DNA of 64,000 bases from Forficula auricularia (GCA_024734495.1 JALMQS010000729.1:1054001-1118000); one strand, 5' to 3'; positions 23,401 through 35,380 are shown, counted from the stretch's first letter. The notes: generated by a model from the sequence alone, not told the origin. A program made the numbers and translations.

Positions 23401-24073
23401 TTTCTCTTTCATTATTTTTTGTCAGGAAAAACAACAACGACCGTTTAAATGTCAATATACTACTTTCTATCATCTTTTGCTTTGATAGTCAATATACTAA
23501 TATTTGAAATGAAAGCTTAACTTCCACTTGAAGTTATTTCAAATTTTCTGAAAGGCCTGAGATTAGGATCGATTTATATATTTTGTTGGAAAGTTTTTCC
23601 TGATCGAAATCGATTTTATTATTACTTATTTATGAAGGCTATAGTGGCCGATAATAAATTACTTGTCTAAATGGAATATTTTTTTATAAACGACTTTTTA
23701 AACTTCAAACCAAGTAGAACAAATTTAGTAAAACATTAAAGATTTTTTAGATTTTTTATAGGAAATTTTGAATGTAATTTTTTATTATTTTAAAGTGATT
23801 AATTACTTTTTGTACTTAAATTTGGTGAATAAAATGAAATAAATATTCCATTTTTATTATAATGAAAAGTTTCTGTATCTATTCGACAGAATCCACTACA
23901 ATCATAAAAATAAAGCTATTATAAATTTTTTTTGGAATCAACGACAAATTCGTCCTTTCAAAAATAATAATTTCCCAATAGAATAACAATTAAAATACCG
24001 ATATATTTAAGAGACCATCTAGAAACGATTAATAATTCTCGATATCTTAAACAAATAAGACCATCTGAATAAA
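23401..24073. other. Gene-free AT-rich stretch
   Basis: No gene or repeat recognised. Confidence 0.3.
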
Positions 24074-24442
24074 GGCCGGTTCACACGAGACACTTTCTCC
24101 TACTTGTTCCTTAATTGTTCGCCTAACTTGCAATTTGAAGCTATTTCAGTCAGGCTGATTTTTTGCCTGTTGGCTTCACACGGAGCTTTTTCAGAAAATA
24201 TTTCAAGTTGGCCAGTTATGTTGCGCGTACAAGTGTCAGTCCAGACAATGAACCTTTGAACCAAACAGCTGGACTGTCAACTTTCAGTTTCAGCTCAGAT
24301 GCAAATAAAAATGGCTCTATCTTTTGAATCAAGTAAACCTGCTAGTAAGACAGTCAGGAGTGACGTCATTTCGACCCCCTCCATGCTTCCAAATTGCAAG
24401 TAAGGAACAAGTAGGAGAAAATGTCTCGTGTGAACCGGCATT
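24074..24442. mobile_element. MITE with GGCCGGTTCACACG ends
   Basis: Inverted termini of about 45 bp contain CCGGTTCACACGAGACA and TCTCCTACTTGTTCCTTA on both sides. The interior is non-coding. The flanks CATCTGAA and CATATGAA are similar and may be an 8-bp duplication with one mismatch. The superfamily is uncertain (hAT or PIF-like). Confidence 0.65.
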
Positions 24443-24743
24443 TAGTCATATGAATAAAAAGATTTACTGCTAACGAAAAGTTGAATGAAATTATTATCGA
24501 GTTTTGAATGAATTGTAAGATTTTTATTTTTAATGATATTGATATATCCGAGAAAGAGTTACACAAAGGAAAGAGTTACACCATGAAGGAAGGTATATAT
24601 CCGCACTAAAGGCCGGGAATGACCCCTCAACCTTGTAAAGAAGAAGAAGTATCATCATAACATAATCACATTAAATCAAATATAATTTTAACATTTGCTA
24701 TAATTTCTCTTTTTCAATTTTATAGAAGTAAATTAAAGTAGAT

Positions 24744-24935
24744 GAGGCGCCGGTGGATCAGTGGCTAGAGCTCTCGACTTCGAATCAAGTTTAGTCCGGA
24801 TTGAATCCCGCAACAATTTTAATCTATGTCACAAATGGAAAGCGCCTCATAAATCTAGAAGAAGGCAAAGGAAAACCATCTCTGTAAACAATTTCCCCAG
24901 GAAATTTACTATGGAGAGAAGCCAAATTTTCGACA
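24744..24935 (+). mobile_element. tRNA-derived SINE (plus strand)
   Basis: The head reads GGTGGATCAGTGGCTAGAG, an A-box-like tRNA start, and 50 bp later TCCGGATTGAATCCC, a B-box-like sequence. The spacing fits a tRNA head. A non-tRNA body follows, with AAGGCAAAGGAAAACCA, a phrase frequent in arthropod SINEs. A short LINE-tail-like fragment with AAGAAGAAG lies just upstream at about 24593-24655. Confidence 0.55.
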
Positions 24936-25176
24936 ATTAATGAAAAATTTTAACAAATTTTATATAATTTTGTCATGTATGAGGTATGGCTCAACTCGAA
25001 AGAATTCTCCAGTTCATCAATTTGAACAGCAAAGTTTTAACAATCAAATCAATCGATTAATGTAATATTTATTGACCAAAAACACCATAAACTCAGTAGA
25101 AAATAATAATAAAAAAAATATGTGTGAGCATCATCCACATAAGCTCACGGGGGAAGTGGAACTTTAATTTTAAAAG

Positions 25177-25310
25177 CCATTAATTGTTCATGACAAATAA
25201 AATTTATTAAAATTAGGAAATTTAAATTATTATTTTAAAACCCACTAATTGTTGATGACAAATAAAATTTATTAAAATTAGAAAATTTAAATTATTAATT
25301 TAAAATCAGG
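25177..25310. repeat. Tandem duplication, 2 x about 68 bp
   Basis: The block TTGATGACAAATAAAATTTA and its surroundings occurs twice in a row with few differences (25177-25245, 25246-25310). It is AT-rich and non-coding. Confidence 0.75.
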
Positions 25311-25445
25311 GCTTGTCTTTTATTTTCCCCCTATTTAGTCATTTCCCCTTTATTGTAACTAAAAAATTCAGATACATCGCTAAAGAAGTTTCACTTCAAT
25401 AATAAAACAATTAAAACAAAGAAGATTTTAATTTTTAGAGAGTCT

Positions 25446-25640
25446 GGTGTTAGTGCGAGGTGAAACATGTTTTAATAAAAGAAAAGTAAAAATATTTATA
25501 TGGAAAATTATTATTTACTATGAGTTAATCACTAGGTCACTTGTTTCACGTGTAAGAAATTTTCTGGATCTCCTGATGATGGGTTGCCAGCGCGAAATAT
25601 ATATGTTGCCTTTGTAGCAACTAGAATTTCTGATTTTGGT
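25446..25640 (+). repeat. Retroelement piece with hammerhead-like motif
   Basis: The family end GGTGAAACATG lies at 25446-25469. At 25573-25597 CTGATGA is followed by a hairpin-like TGGGTTGCCAGCGC and then GAAA and an AT run. No matching stem I was found, so this copy looks degenerate. Confidence 0.5.
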
Positions 25641-27138
25641 TGAGTTTGGTCCAAAGGTCTAGAATCTTTATTTTTGACCTTCCGCCTCATTTTGGGTGTT
25701 TATTTTGAAAAAAATTTTAAACGAAAATGTCAGCCAAACCGAAAATAAAAAATATTTAAAAAAAATTGCCATTTTAATCATAAAGTAGTTATTGATTTAT
25801 TTTGATTAGATAATATAACATTTTCAAATAATATTTATTTCATATAGCGTTATTTAAATAATTCTCAACTTTAAAAACTAAAGATAGTAATTTTTTACAC
25901 ATTTTGATTTTCGATATTTAATATATTCAAGAAAATAATCGAGTTATACAATTATTAATAATCGCCAGTATTTATAGAGTGTAATTTTTTAAGGGGGATA
26001 AAATTTTTGGCCGTATATTAATATTAACTCTAATATTTTTTTAGATGATATTAAAGTTATTTATATAATTTATAATTCTTAATTTTCGAATGAGTAGAAA
26101 TTACTTAGCATTAATATAATAACGCAATATTTGAAAATAAATTATTTATTAAAATAAGCTTTGTATAGAAAAAAAAATTAAAATCGTACATAAAACGGTC
26201 GTTCCGTGGGAGGATGGGGTGACTATACAGAGTGGTGGTTTTAGTGGGTAGGAAACCCACATTCTGCTGAGTACGGGCCCAGCAGACTTTTTTGTGAAGA
26301 TTTCCAACTACCCTCGAGGAAAAAAAATCTCTCTCTTATATCCTCTCCATTGAGCCAGGTCGACTGGAGTGGGCATTTCCGTTACGTGACGATTTCTGAC
26401 AGCTCCTACCGTAAGCCCCGTAAAGGAACTTTGTTCCAATAATAATTTTCCAAATAAATATTTTTTCTTTTCTTTTATTAAAAAATATTTTTTTTTAGTC
26501 ATTTTTGTATGAATAGTTTTTAGAGTAAAAAAATGCATTTTGAAATAAAACCGAGTTTTAGTCAGAGCAATGTAATTTATTTCAAATTAAATTCATTTTA
26601 AAGCAAGATGTATTTTCAAATAGACATCATATGATTTAACATTCGAATTGATTAGGCTTTTCCATGTAAAATTGAATTAAGACCTAAATAAAGGGGGTGT
26701 CAAGGTTGAGGTTTTTAAGGGGTTAAGTAGGTTGGACGTCCGTTAATAGAGCGGCTGAAATTTCCATGAACCACAAAACTCGATTATTACCTAACCGCTA
26801 AAAGTTAGCGCGTCAGCAGCACTTCGATATTATCTACAAGGTGATTAAGAAGGAACATTTTCCTTTGAAAAGAGAAAGAAATTAATATACACGGCTTGAT
26901 CGCCGTGTTGTAATTTTCAAGAAAAAAGAAAAATACATAAATGTATTTGATAATATTGATTAATACATTAGTTTTCTTGATTTAATGCTACCAAATTAGA
27001 AACATTATTCCTAATGTCTAATTTCGTACAAATTCACTGCTATTAATAACAAACTTACACGCCTCTTTTGTAACATGCTCGTTCTTAAATAACTGCTTAT
27101 TTTAATTTCTCTAACTAAAACGACTGTTCAGTGTTAGC
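25641..27138. other. Gene-free, with GC-richer island and a hairpin
   Basis: About 25625-25720 resembles the 115-bp minisatellite family in reverse. A GC-richer island at 26190-26430 (GTGGTTTTAGTGGGTAGGAA) looks like a transposon 5' leader but I cannot assign it. A perfect 7-bp-stem hairpin, ACACGGC...GCCGTGT, is at about 26890-26910. The open frame on the minus strand at 26308-26538 has no domain. Confidence 0.4.
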
Positions 27139-27413
27139 TACGAGCCCCGTCCCATCTCAATTGGCCCACCAATATTTTTTCTTTTTAAATAAAATTATGC
27201 TAATTCACGGTAAATTTATTTTAAATATTTATTTTTATTATCATTTGGAACAACATTTTAAACAATTTAAAACATTTTATTGTAACATCTAACTTAAAAT
27301 TATTTTTTAATTGTTAAAAACAAGGAAAACATACAAAATCCAAAACCTTTACCACTGTGTGACGTCGCCTTTATTTTTAATTACGGCTTGAATTCTTTTG
27401 GGCAACGTACTTA

Positions 27414-28435
27414 TTAAGTTTTGACACTCATCTTGAGTGTATCCCAAATATTTTGAAGTTTGTGTTTTAATTCGACTACGTTTCTAGCTGGTTGTATTCG
27501 TAATAGCTTTTTCATTGTGTGCCAAAGAGTTTCTATTGGTGACAAGTCGGGACTGTTTGCCACCCACTCCAAAAGTGGAATATTATGATCAGAAAGCAAT
27601 TTTAAAGTTTTTCTTGATGTATGGCAGGCCGCCCCGTCTTGTTGGAATACAAAATTATTATTATTCTGCAATGCATCTGCCATTAATGGAAGTAACGATT
27701 TTTTTAAAATCTCTAAATATTTATTGGTGTTTACTATTCCATCAATGAAGTGAAGTTTTCCAACACCTCTAGCAGACCTTGAACCCTATACCATAACTGA
27801 AGCAGGAAATTTTACTAGTACTTTCTTTTTTAAAGAATCTGAATTGAAAGCTTCATTTTTCTCACGAAAAACTCTGCTTCGATTGTCCCCAACACAAACT
27901 TCAAAACGAGACTCATCACTCCAATGGACACTATTCCATTCATCACTCGTCCAATTAATGTGACTTTTAGCCCATTTAAGCCGGTATTTCTTTTGTTTTA
28001 ATGTCAAGAGTGGCTTTTCTTTCGCCTAAAAAAAATTAGTAAAATTACAAAAAAAAATTTGGAATAAGTTGCAATAAAATTACCTTGTAAGTTTTAAAAC
28101 CAAACTTAAGGGCTTCTCTATGGCACGTGGATCTTGAAACACTTCGCCCCCACAGCATCGCTCCAAAGAACAGATAATTCACCATAGTTCGAACGTCTGT
28201 TTTTTCTAATAATCTTCTTCAATGCCCGTCTATCAGCATCTGATATTTTGGATTTCGACGCATACTGAGGTTTTGTAGCTATTGTACCAGTTGTTTTATA
28301 AACTCGAATAATATTTCTGACAGTAAACTTTGATAAATTAACTAGATCGCAAATTTCCGCGTTTGATTTTCCCTTTTTAAATAAATTGATAATAAATGAG
28401 CGAATTTTTTCATCAACAACCTTTCCACGAGTCAT
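27414..28435 (-). pseudogene. Tc1 transposase (DD34E) with intron, inactivated
   Basis: The likely start is the ATG at 28433-28435 (MTRGKVVDEKIRSF), a Tc1 N-terminus with a helix-turn-helix (SNAEICDLVNLSKFTVRNII) and a second basic helix region. A clear intron lies at about 28026-28084, with GTAATT donor and TTTTTTAG acceptor on the minus strand; a one-base shift near 28110 breaks the frame before it. The catalytic triad is visible: D in HWSDESRF, D in FQQDGAACH, and E in SPDLSPIETLW, with 34 residues between the second and third. A TAG stop replaces the tryptophan expected in the VMVWG motif near 27790. It ends normally at 27414. The gene is close to complete but dead; the neighbours are only its own inverted repeats. 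Confidence 0.9.
28026..28084 (-). other. Intron in Tc1 transposase
   Basis: On the minus strand CTTACAAG|GTAATTTT begins the intron and a T-run ending TTTAG|GCGAAAG closes it. Joining restores the family's reading frame between KFGFKTYK and AKEKPLL. Tc1 transposase genes usually lack introns, so this is notable. Confidence 0.75.
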
Positions 28436-28678
28436 TTTTACTAATAATAAACAAAACAAACTTTCTTTTGTTGGAAAAAGGCAAGTCCTACTTGATTATT
28501 TCACATATTTAAAGATTCTTAAAAAAAAAATCGTGAAAAGCAAAGAACGATTTTTTATTTAAAAATATGTTTTTAACAATTAAAAAATAATTTTAAATTA
28601 AATGTTACAATAAAATGTTTTAAATTGTTTAAAATGTTGTTCCAAATGATAATAAAAATAAATATTTAAACGTGAATT

Positions 28679-29422
28679 TTTTTTTATTTGGTATGCTTAT
28701 TTACAATCAGCTTATAATAAAAAATACATTTAGCTATAAGTAAATCTGTTAACAATTGAGTAGAATAAAAAGAAAAGAAGTCACATGAGGGGAAGTCATC
28801 CATTGATGGCTTCCCTAATTGACATTTATTTTTCCAGTTTTTGGTCTGGAAGCGTTCTTGGGTGTCCAGGATGTGGTTTTTCTTGAGCCTGCGGATCGTT
28901 TGGCTATTGTCCAGAAGAGTGATGGCCGAGGTGTTTGTATGGTTTTCCAGTTTCTTGATGTGTTTCTCGTGGGCATTGAAGATCACCTCTCTGACCGAAG
29001 GGACAAAGAGGTCATCGTGCAGATCTTCGTTGGTCATAAACCATGGAGCGTTGGAGATGGATCTGAGGATTTTGGATTGAATTCTCTGGATTTTACTTAT
29101 GTTTGACTCGCTTGGCGTTGCCCATATTTGGCAAGCGTAGTGCCAGATTGGTTTTAGGATGGCTTGGTATAGGATTGTTTTGGTTTTTAGGGACAGTTGG
29201 GATTTTCTTCCAATTAGCCAGTACATTTTTTTGTATTTTAAGTTAATTTCGGTATGTTTTTTTGTAAGTGGGTTTTCCAGGTGAGTCTTGTGTCTAAGTG
29301 CATTCCGAGGTATTTTACGGAGTTGCTATTAGGAATGGTTTTGGAGTTGAGGGAGACAGGCGGACAAGTAATTTTTTTGTTTGTAAAAGTTATGTGAGTC
29401 GATTTAGTTTCGTTGACATGGA
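28679..29422 (-). mobile_element. 5'-truncated jockey-like LINE with 11-bp TSD
   Basis: The minus strand encodes the connection and C-terminal region of a LINE ORF2: NSVKYLGMHLDTRLTWKTHL, then after a frameshift GRKSQLSLKTKTILYQAIL and HYACQIWATPSESN, to a stop at about 28684. The plus-strand T-run at 28679-28691 is the poly(A) tail. AAACGTGAATT flanks it exactly (28668-28678 and 29423-29433), an 11-bp target duplication. It sits inside the right inverted repeat of the Tc1 element and is therefore younger. Confidence 0.9.
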
Positions 29423-29520
29423 AAACGTGAATTAGCATAATTTTATTTAAAAAGAAAAAATATTGGTGGGCCAATTGAGATGGGACGGGGCTCGTATACT
29501 AAAATATATTATTGTCTTTA

Positions 29521-30037
29521 ATAGCTGAAAGTAATGGAAAACAGTCCAAGGGTAGTGAAAAAAGAAAAAATTAATAAGGTATATTTATTGGACTGTCATT
29601 CTTTTATTTTTTTTTTCCTTTCCTTTTAAGCCAACATGTCAGAGGATATTTCCCTCCTTCTTCAGAGTTTCAAATGGTCAATGAAGTAAACAAACTAGAT
29701 GCTTCCTTCTTCTCACCTCCAGCAGTGTTTGAAATTTTTCCTTCCTTATCAGAAGCATCAAAATAGAATTTTTTACCCTTAATTATTATTATATTATTAA
29801 TTAAGGGAAACAATCTATTTGAATACTTCTGCTAAGGAAGGAAAAATTTCAAACACTGTTGAGGAGAGAGGAAGGAGCATATTGTTTGTTTCCTTCATTG
29901 ACCCTTTGAAACCTTGAAGAAGGAGGGAAGAATCTTCCAAAACTAAGTTTTAAAAGGAAAGGAGGGAAGAAAGAAAGAAATCCAATAAATACCCCTTATT
30001 TGGAAATGTGATAATCTCCATTACTTTCAGCTGAAAG
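29521..30037. repeat. Long perfect-style palindrome
   Basis: Two arms of about 210-250 bp fold around an AT-rich centre near 29795 (TTAATTATTATTATATTATT). Matching blocks include CTGAAAGTAATGGA at the outer ends and TTTCAAACACTGTT near the middle. There is no coding potential. It is a fold-back element of unknown family. Confidence 0.75.
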
Positions 30038-30551
30038 CCCTCTCTCTCCAAACAGAAAGTTTCTTAAAATACATATATTATCCTTTATATTCTTGAAATA
30101 TAAATTAATAGTTAAGACCGGATTATTTCTATTATTTGTTTAGAGTATAGAGTAAAGCGTAGGAAAATGAAATTGTATGCATTTCATTTTACTAAGAGTA
30201 CAAAAATATACAATTTATAATATTTACTTTACTCGCTATAAGCTAAGTACATATTATATTTTCCCTATTCCTTTTTCAATCTTGTTTATTTTATCTAAAA
30301 ATTTCTCTAGCTCTTTTATAAATTGTTATTTTCTATACATGTTTCAAGTATGTATCATATACTCATCGTTACTGAATTTCAAAACCCTATATATTTTTTT
30401 TAAATAATTTACATTTTTACAACTTTCGATTAACTTGATCTTTCTCTTCAAGAAAACAATTCATAGTACGTAAAAATAATAATAAAAAAAACTATTCACG
30501 TAGTTAAATTCTGAGCTATACGATATAAGTATATAAAATTAAAACAATATA
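30038..30551. other. No recognisable feature
   Basis: AT-rich sequence with chance open frames only. Confidence 0.3.
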
Positions 30552-31366
30552 CAGGAATTATTTAACGGATTGTAGTGGTGTTTCATAAAGTGGAAATAAA
30601 ATTAAAAAAAAAATTAAAAAATCTTTTAAATTATTTTGGAGTTTTTTTGTTGTTTTTTTTAATGCAATCGAATGCAAGAAGGGTGCGCCAGTAAAGATGC
30701 AGCTATGGATCTCGAAAGACCCTTGCATTACCGAAGAGAAGGGAAAGTTGATTAAGTGAGAGAGGGTGTAGACGTAGGTGTTTATGCACCCCGGTTTTGA
30801 AGGTTTGAAGATTATAGGTGCTGGGAAAGATGGAGGCTGGGAGAGAGTTCCACTTCCTTGAGTAAACATAATTTAGCCGAAATTCATTATTTACTAAATA
30901 TTTGTTCTTTTCCACTTTTGTTCTCTTTGAATTAACTTTCTATATCTTTTGTCTAAATTTATATAGTCTAAAACCTTTATACAAATTCCTTTAATAGGTA
31001 TTTCTAGAATCCTTTATAAATAATTTCGAAAATAGACATCCTATCTGAACCTTCTGGACTTTAGTTAGACAATTTGTTCGATACCCAGCTTCTCCCCCCC
31101 CCTCCCCACATACCTCTAAATTCAACCACACAAATTCTTTCAACGCCCATTGGCTCAATACAATGTAAAATTTATATTCAATTTTTTATTAAACGTCCTG
31201 ATGAAGGGTTCATAGCCCGAAATATGTATAGAGATAAATAAAAATCTCCAAAATAATTTAAAAGATTTTTTAATTTTTTAATTTTATTTTCACTTTGTGA
31301 AACACCACTATAACCGTTAAATAATTCCTGTGTTTAATATGTTTCACTATAAACCAACACCGCTCC
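30552..31366. repeat. Palindromic retroelement copy holding a LINE fragment
   Basis: Outer arms of about 90 bp (30552-30645 and 31235-31332) are inverted copies ending CAGGAATTATTTAACGG. The conserved family end GGTGAAACAT is present in related form on the minus strand at about 31336-31366. A hammerhead-like CTGATGA-AGGG...CCC-GAAA motif lies at 31198-31222 on the plus strand. The space between is filled by a LINE 3' fragment and AT-rich DNA. Confidence 0.6.
30650..30862 (-). pseudogene. LINE C-terminal fragment
   Basis: The minus strand reads SRKWNSLPASIFPSTYNLQT, then FKTGVHKHLRLHPLSL and an ending VFRDP, followed by the 3' tail ending in an A-run (plus-strand T-run at about 30650-30660). 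It is the same subfamily as 11669-11992. It was inserted into the palindromic retroelement. Confidence 0.75.
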
Positions 31367-31375
31367 CTAAACTTT

Positions 31376-33889
31376 AAAACAATATAGACAATAAAGCATT
31401 TTTACAAAAAATCTGCCAAAATTCAAGGAAAAAATAATTTATGTGATATTGATGTTTTTAAGTGTATATTGTTTTAATTTCGTGAATGGTTTTTCAACAA
31501 ATAAGCCTATATGAGGGGAGGGGATAATAATACTAAACTTAATTTCCAGTAAAATCCATATCGGTTAATACTAGAAAAAGGAGATATGTATGTGAAAGAA
31601 TCTAAACGATTTTTTTTTATTATACAACAAATAGTTCAATAAAAATATTCAAATATTCTGAGCTTTTGTTTTAATAAAACAGAAATAATACACATATATC
31701 GTAAAAGAGGAATTTCAGGAATTAAGCTTTTGAATTATTGCATTCCCCTTTTAAGATAAACAAAAGCAAAAGGGTGGAATCCCAAGTAAATTTATGTATT
31801 ATAGAAAGAATTAGTTATTATGTTGTTATATCTTTTACGTAGTTGTGGTGTAGGAATGTAAAATATTTCTACTTTTTGCATGATTGTGGCAAAAATAATT
31901 ATTGTAATTTGGATTTAATCTAAGCTTTTTTTACTTATTCATAATAATTTTTAAGATAGTTCTTTCACAAATGCAAAAATTCAAGAAGTCTTTGAAACTT
32001 GGAATATAAGTAATTAAAAGCATAATACACATACTGTTAAAATTTGAAGACGATTTACCACACCAAACATGAAATAATTGCAATTAAAAATGACATTTTT
32101 AACATAGGGTAGATAGGGAAAGGGTGCGGATATGATCATTATTTTATTTTTTTTCATTGAAGGACTTTCACCATCTTGATGAAAAACTAATATTTGTTAG
32201 AATAATATATTCGGAGTAAGTTAAAAAAAAATTGAAATTATTTACCACGTAGTTTTGATAAAAAACAAAAAGACAAACATATTTGGGCGATTAATTTTAG
32301 TGGAGGGGATATAAGCACAATGGCTTGGAAACGATCCGGCTAGTATGTGTGTATCCATATAGAGATTTCGTAGTGTGGGTGGACAGTCACTTTAAAAAAA
32401 CATAACCTAAAATTTTAGTTCCGTTCATATTTATAGAGTGGTTACGAGGCTAAAACTTTTTGTATGGATTGTTCGGAAAGAACCTCCTTAAGTGAACCAG
32501 AAATAAAAAAGTTTCCAAATTTTATTATGTAGGTACACTTTAGCTCATAAACTAATGAAGATATCAAAACAAAATTTTATATGTAGATATTTTATATTAA
32601 AATTAAGAGCTGATTAGATTTTGATTAGAATTGGACCAAAAATTAGGGGAGGGGATTAAAAATGTGAATCCTTTGTCCGATTTAGACCAAATTTTGTGCA
32701 GATATCCCATTAAGTCCTTAGGAAACTATCAATTCAAAATCAATTCTCTAAAATGACCGTGGGAGAAGATGGAAATTCATGAGATAGCCACATCATTTTT
32801 TTTACGAGCTGGGTGATTCAATCTCATTTAGTCGCCTCTTATAACAAGAATGGGATACTGTTGAATGAACATAATACGTTTTTTTTCTTACATTATTTAT
32901 TGGCATCGGGTACAAACCCATTTTGCCAGCCAATATATTCACATTAACTCTAAAAAAAACAAAACAACAAATTTAAAAAAAAACATAATACGTTACAAAT
33001 AAGTAAAATCATCTCAAATATTATCTCTGTATAATCATGTACATAACATCTTCATTTTCTAAAAACAGCCTCTGATGAAAGCTTATCAAAATCAAGGAAA
33101 AATATATGAGCATCAGTAGCGGGCGGTGACTTTTCAACCAGTCCAAAAAGTAGACCTATTTTTTAAATTTTATTTTATTCTTCTCTCATTTGTGCAAAAT
33201 TTATCGATAACTGCATCATATAATTTTTTGTTATTTTTTTCAAATTTAACATTACATTATTAATTGATATTTAAACAGAGCGGATACTCTATATTCACTT
33301 CAGCTTCTTCTGGTGATGTTTCAATTCTTTTCATAGTTGAAATCTGACTGACGCGCTCGTAGAGGGTTTAATTCAAATTAAATGTATTAAATCAAAATAA
33401 ATATTTGCTCATTGTGAAATGCGAAGAAAAATATTTTCAACTATGATTTTTTTTACTTTGTGTGTCTGAATTCCGTTACTCACGATAATCCAAGAAAGGA
33501 AAGTTAAAAAGTTCGTATGTATCAATACAGAGTACCTACTGATTAGATTTTGCAATATCTGGTTCCAAAAGCAGAAATTATTTTTTGAATTATTCTATTG
33601 AAATTTTAAGAGGATGTTATAGTATAGCCATAAATGAACAATTTATATTTAAGTTTATTATTCATTACCAGGGCGGCTCTAGTGTACCAAGTCTTGAAAA
33701 AGTTTTCACTTTTTTATTATTTAATGTGCGATTCTTTCATTTGAAGGAAAGGGTAGATATATTTAAAAAGAATGTGATCCTAAAAATGTTTTTTAATTCT
33801 GACTGGCTCATAAGGTGAGAAAAATTGAAAAAAATTTCAATATCCAAGCGATACTAACCCCATGAAAAATAATATTTATGATTACAAAG
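31376..33889. other. Gene-free stretch
   Basis: About 2.5 kb of AT-rich sequence without a recognisable gene. 32530-32690 matches 7205-7330 in reverse (AAGAGCTGATTAGATTTTG). Near 33110 CAGTAGCGGGCGGTGAC looks like a transposon end. A phrase at 33670 (GTACCAAGTCTTGAAAAAG) recurs in similar form at 41100, marking another dispersed repeat. Confidence 0.4.
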
Positions 33890-34020
33890 ACTTGATGATG
33901 AGAGCCATGCCTTCGAAACTATAGTCTCAAAAAAATATATATATACATATATATATATTTTATATATATGTGTGTATGTTTATTTGCATCAAGCAGAAGA
34001 CAACATCTTTGTTTCTCTTT
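33890..34020 (+). repeat. Dispersed repeat with hammerhead-like motif
   Basis: TTGATGA, a GAG...TTC hairpin, GAAA and the 8-bp palindrome ACTATAGT followed by C (33892-33926) resemble a hammerhead core with a self-complementary stem III. The same motif and the following CAAGCAGAAGACA occur at 59804-59870. A TA microsatellite lies between the motif and CAAGCAG. Confidence 0.5.
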
Positions 34021-34797
34021 ATGTATCTTTCTTACTTTAAAAAATGAGCGTTTCTTCAAGTGGTAGATTAAAAAAAAAAGAAGAAATGGTTTGATGAGTG
34101 GTTCTTCTATATGGTGGTGTGGAAGCGGAAGAAAAGATAATCACTTTTGAACCCCGGACTCTCGAAATGATAGTGAAAGAGTCTCTTGATGGCATTTTCG
34201 AGGACATCAGCATTACCCTTTGGCAGGCACGCAATTCAATTGATGCTTGATGTTCATGATGTTCGACTGAATTCAACCCGAGTGTGACAAACCATGATAA
34301 TCGCGCTTGAATGCCACTCGTAGTGAAACAATCAAGCAGAAAGTCCATTGGAATTCAATGAACGAGAAATAAATTGCTATTTGAAATTTCACATGAAAAA
34401 CATCATTATCCATCGGAAAGTTTCAATTCAATTAATAGTTCATGATTAGATGACTGTATTTTGGCTCAAGCACACCCATTTATGAGATTATATAATTTAA
34501 TTCGGGTCAGTCAGCTACTGTCTTAGAATAGACAATTTAAGATTCCTCTTAGAGAGGGCGATCTCTGATCTGATCAAGACATTTACTGGTTCACTTCTCT
34601 AAAAGGCGATTGAGAAGAAACAGAAAAGACATGAGAGGAAGACGAGTGACTCTATCCATGCTGGGCACAATTCGATTCAGATAGGCAATCGATATTACGA
34701 AGAAGTTAATGAAAATATTTCAAGTTTTAATCCTTATTTAATTGAGTTTTCTCAAAAAAAATCTTAACTCTTAGTAAATTTATAATTCTAGATGAAA
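34021..34797. other. Apparently unique, GC-richer sequence
   Basis: This is one of the few stretches where I see no transposon signature, with GC closer to balance. A minus-strand open frame (34037-34348) has no motif and looks no better than chance. It could be unique intergenic or regulatory sequence. Confidence 0.3.
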
Positions 34798-35149
34798 TCT
34801 ATATATATATAAAATTAAGGTTTTGTCTGTACATTGCTCCAAATCACGCCAAATTTTGGTTGCACACGTTTCAAGCAAAGTTATGAACGAAAACACCCTC
34901 AACAAAATTCCTGTCTGTCTGTATGTCTGTCTGTCTGTTTCCGTCGTTTCCGAAAAGTTGCTCACGATTCACGTAAAAGAAGGGATTATTATGAAATTTC
35001 ATATTTACATCAGATGTCTTTTAACTTGGGGGGGCGCACGAATGAAAATTAACAAATAACTCCTAATCTACGGCAAATTTTAAAATGAGCAAAGTTGTAG
35101 GGGATGTGATTTCTGACAACTTTTGTTTAAAAAAATTCCCCCCAAAAAA

Positions 35150-35380
35150 CACCCAAAAAGGAGGGGGGGTCAAAATATGAAAATTCTTGCTTTTAGACCA
35201 AACTCAATCAAATTTTATATACATAATCTGTGGGTCACTAGAAGGCTAGAAATGCAAAGACTAACCACCCAAAGGGGGGGGGGGCAAACAATGAAAATTC
35301 TTACCTTTAATAGCCAACTTAACCAAATTTTGTATATAGAATCTATGGGTCACTAGAAGGCTGGAAATGAAAAAAACTGG
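35150..35380 (+). repeat. Minisatellite inside Helitron, about 120-bp unit
   Basis: Two units contain GGGGTCAAA, ATGAAAATTCTT, CCAACT..AACCAAATTTT and GGTCACTAGAAGGCT. The same unit is found at 39095-39325 (spacing 115 bp) and, reversed, at 6950-7140 and about 25630-25720. Confidence 0.75.

Larger units (their letters stand above)
27141..29494 (-). mobile_element. Tc1-type transposon with long TIRs, interrupted by a LINE
   Basis: It starts CGAGCCCCGTCCCATCTCAA at 27141 and ends with the inverted copy at 29494, flanked by TA on both sides (27139-27140, 29495-29496), the hallmark of Tc1/mariner insertion. The inverted repeats are about 185 bp. The right one is split by a LINE at 28679-29422. 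Without the LINE and its extra duplication the element is about 1.6 kb, normal for Tc1. It carries one transposase gene on the minus strand. Confidence 0.9.

Noticed and set aside
25573..25597. Functional hammerhead ribozyme at 25.6 kb
   Set aside because: Core blocks are present but no complementary stem I flanks exist, so it is treated as a decayed copy.
34037..34348. 103-aa minus-strand ORF
   Set aside because: No recognisable motif, no splice signals, and composition does not separate it from chance.
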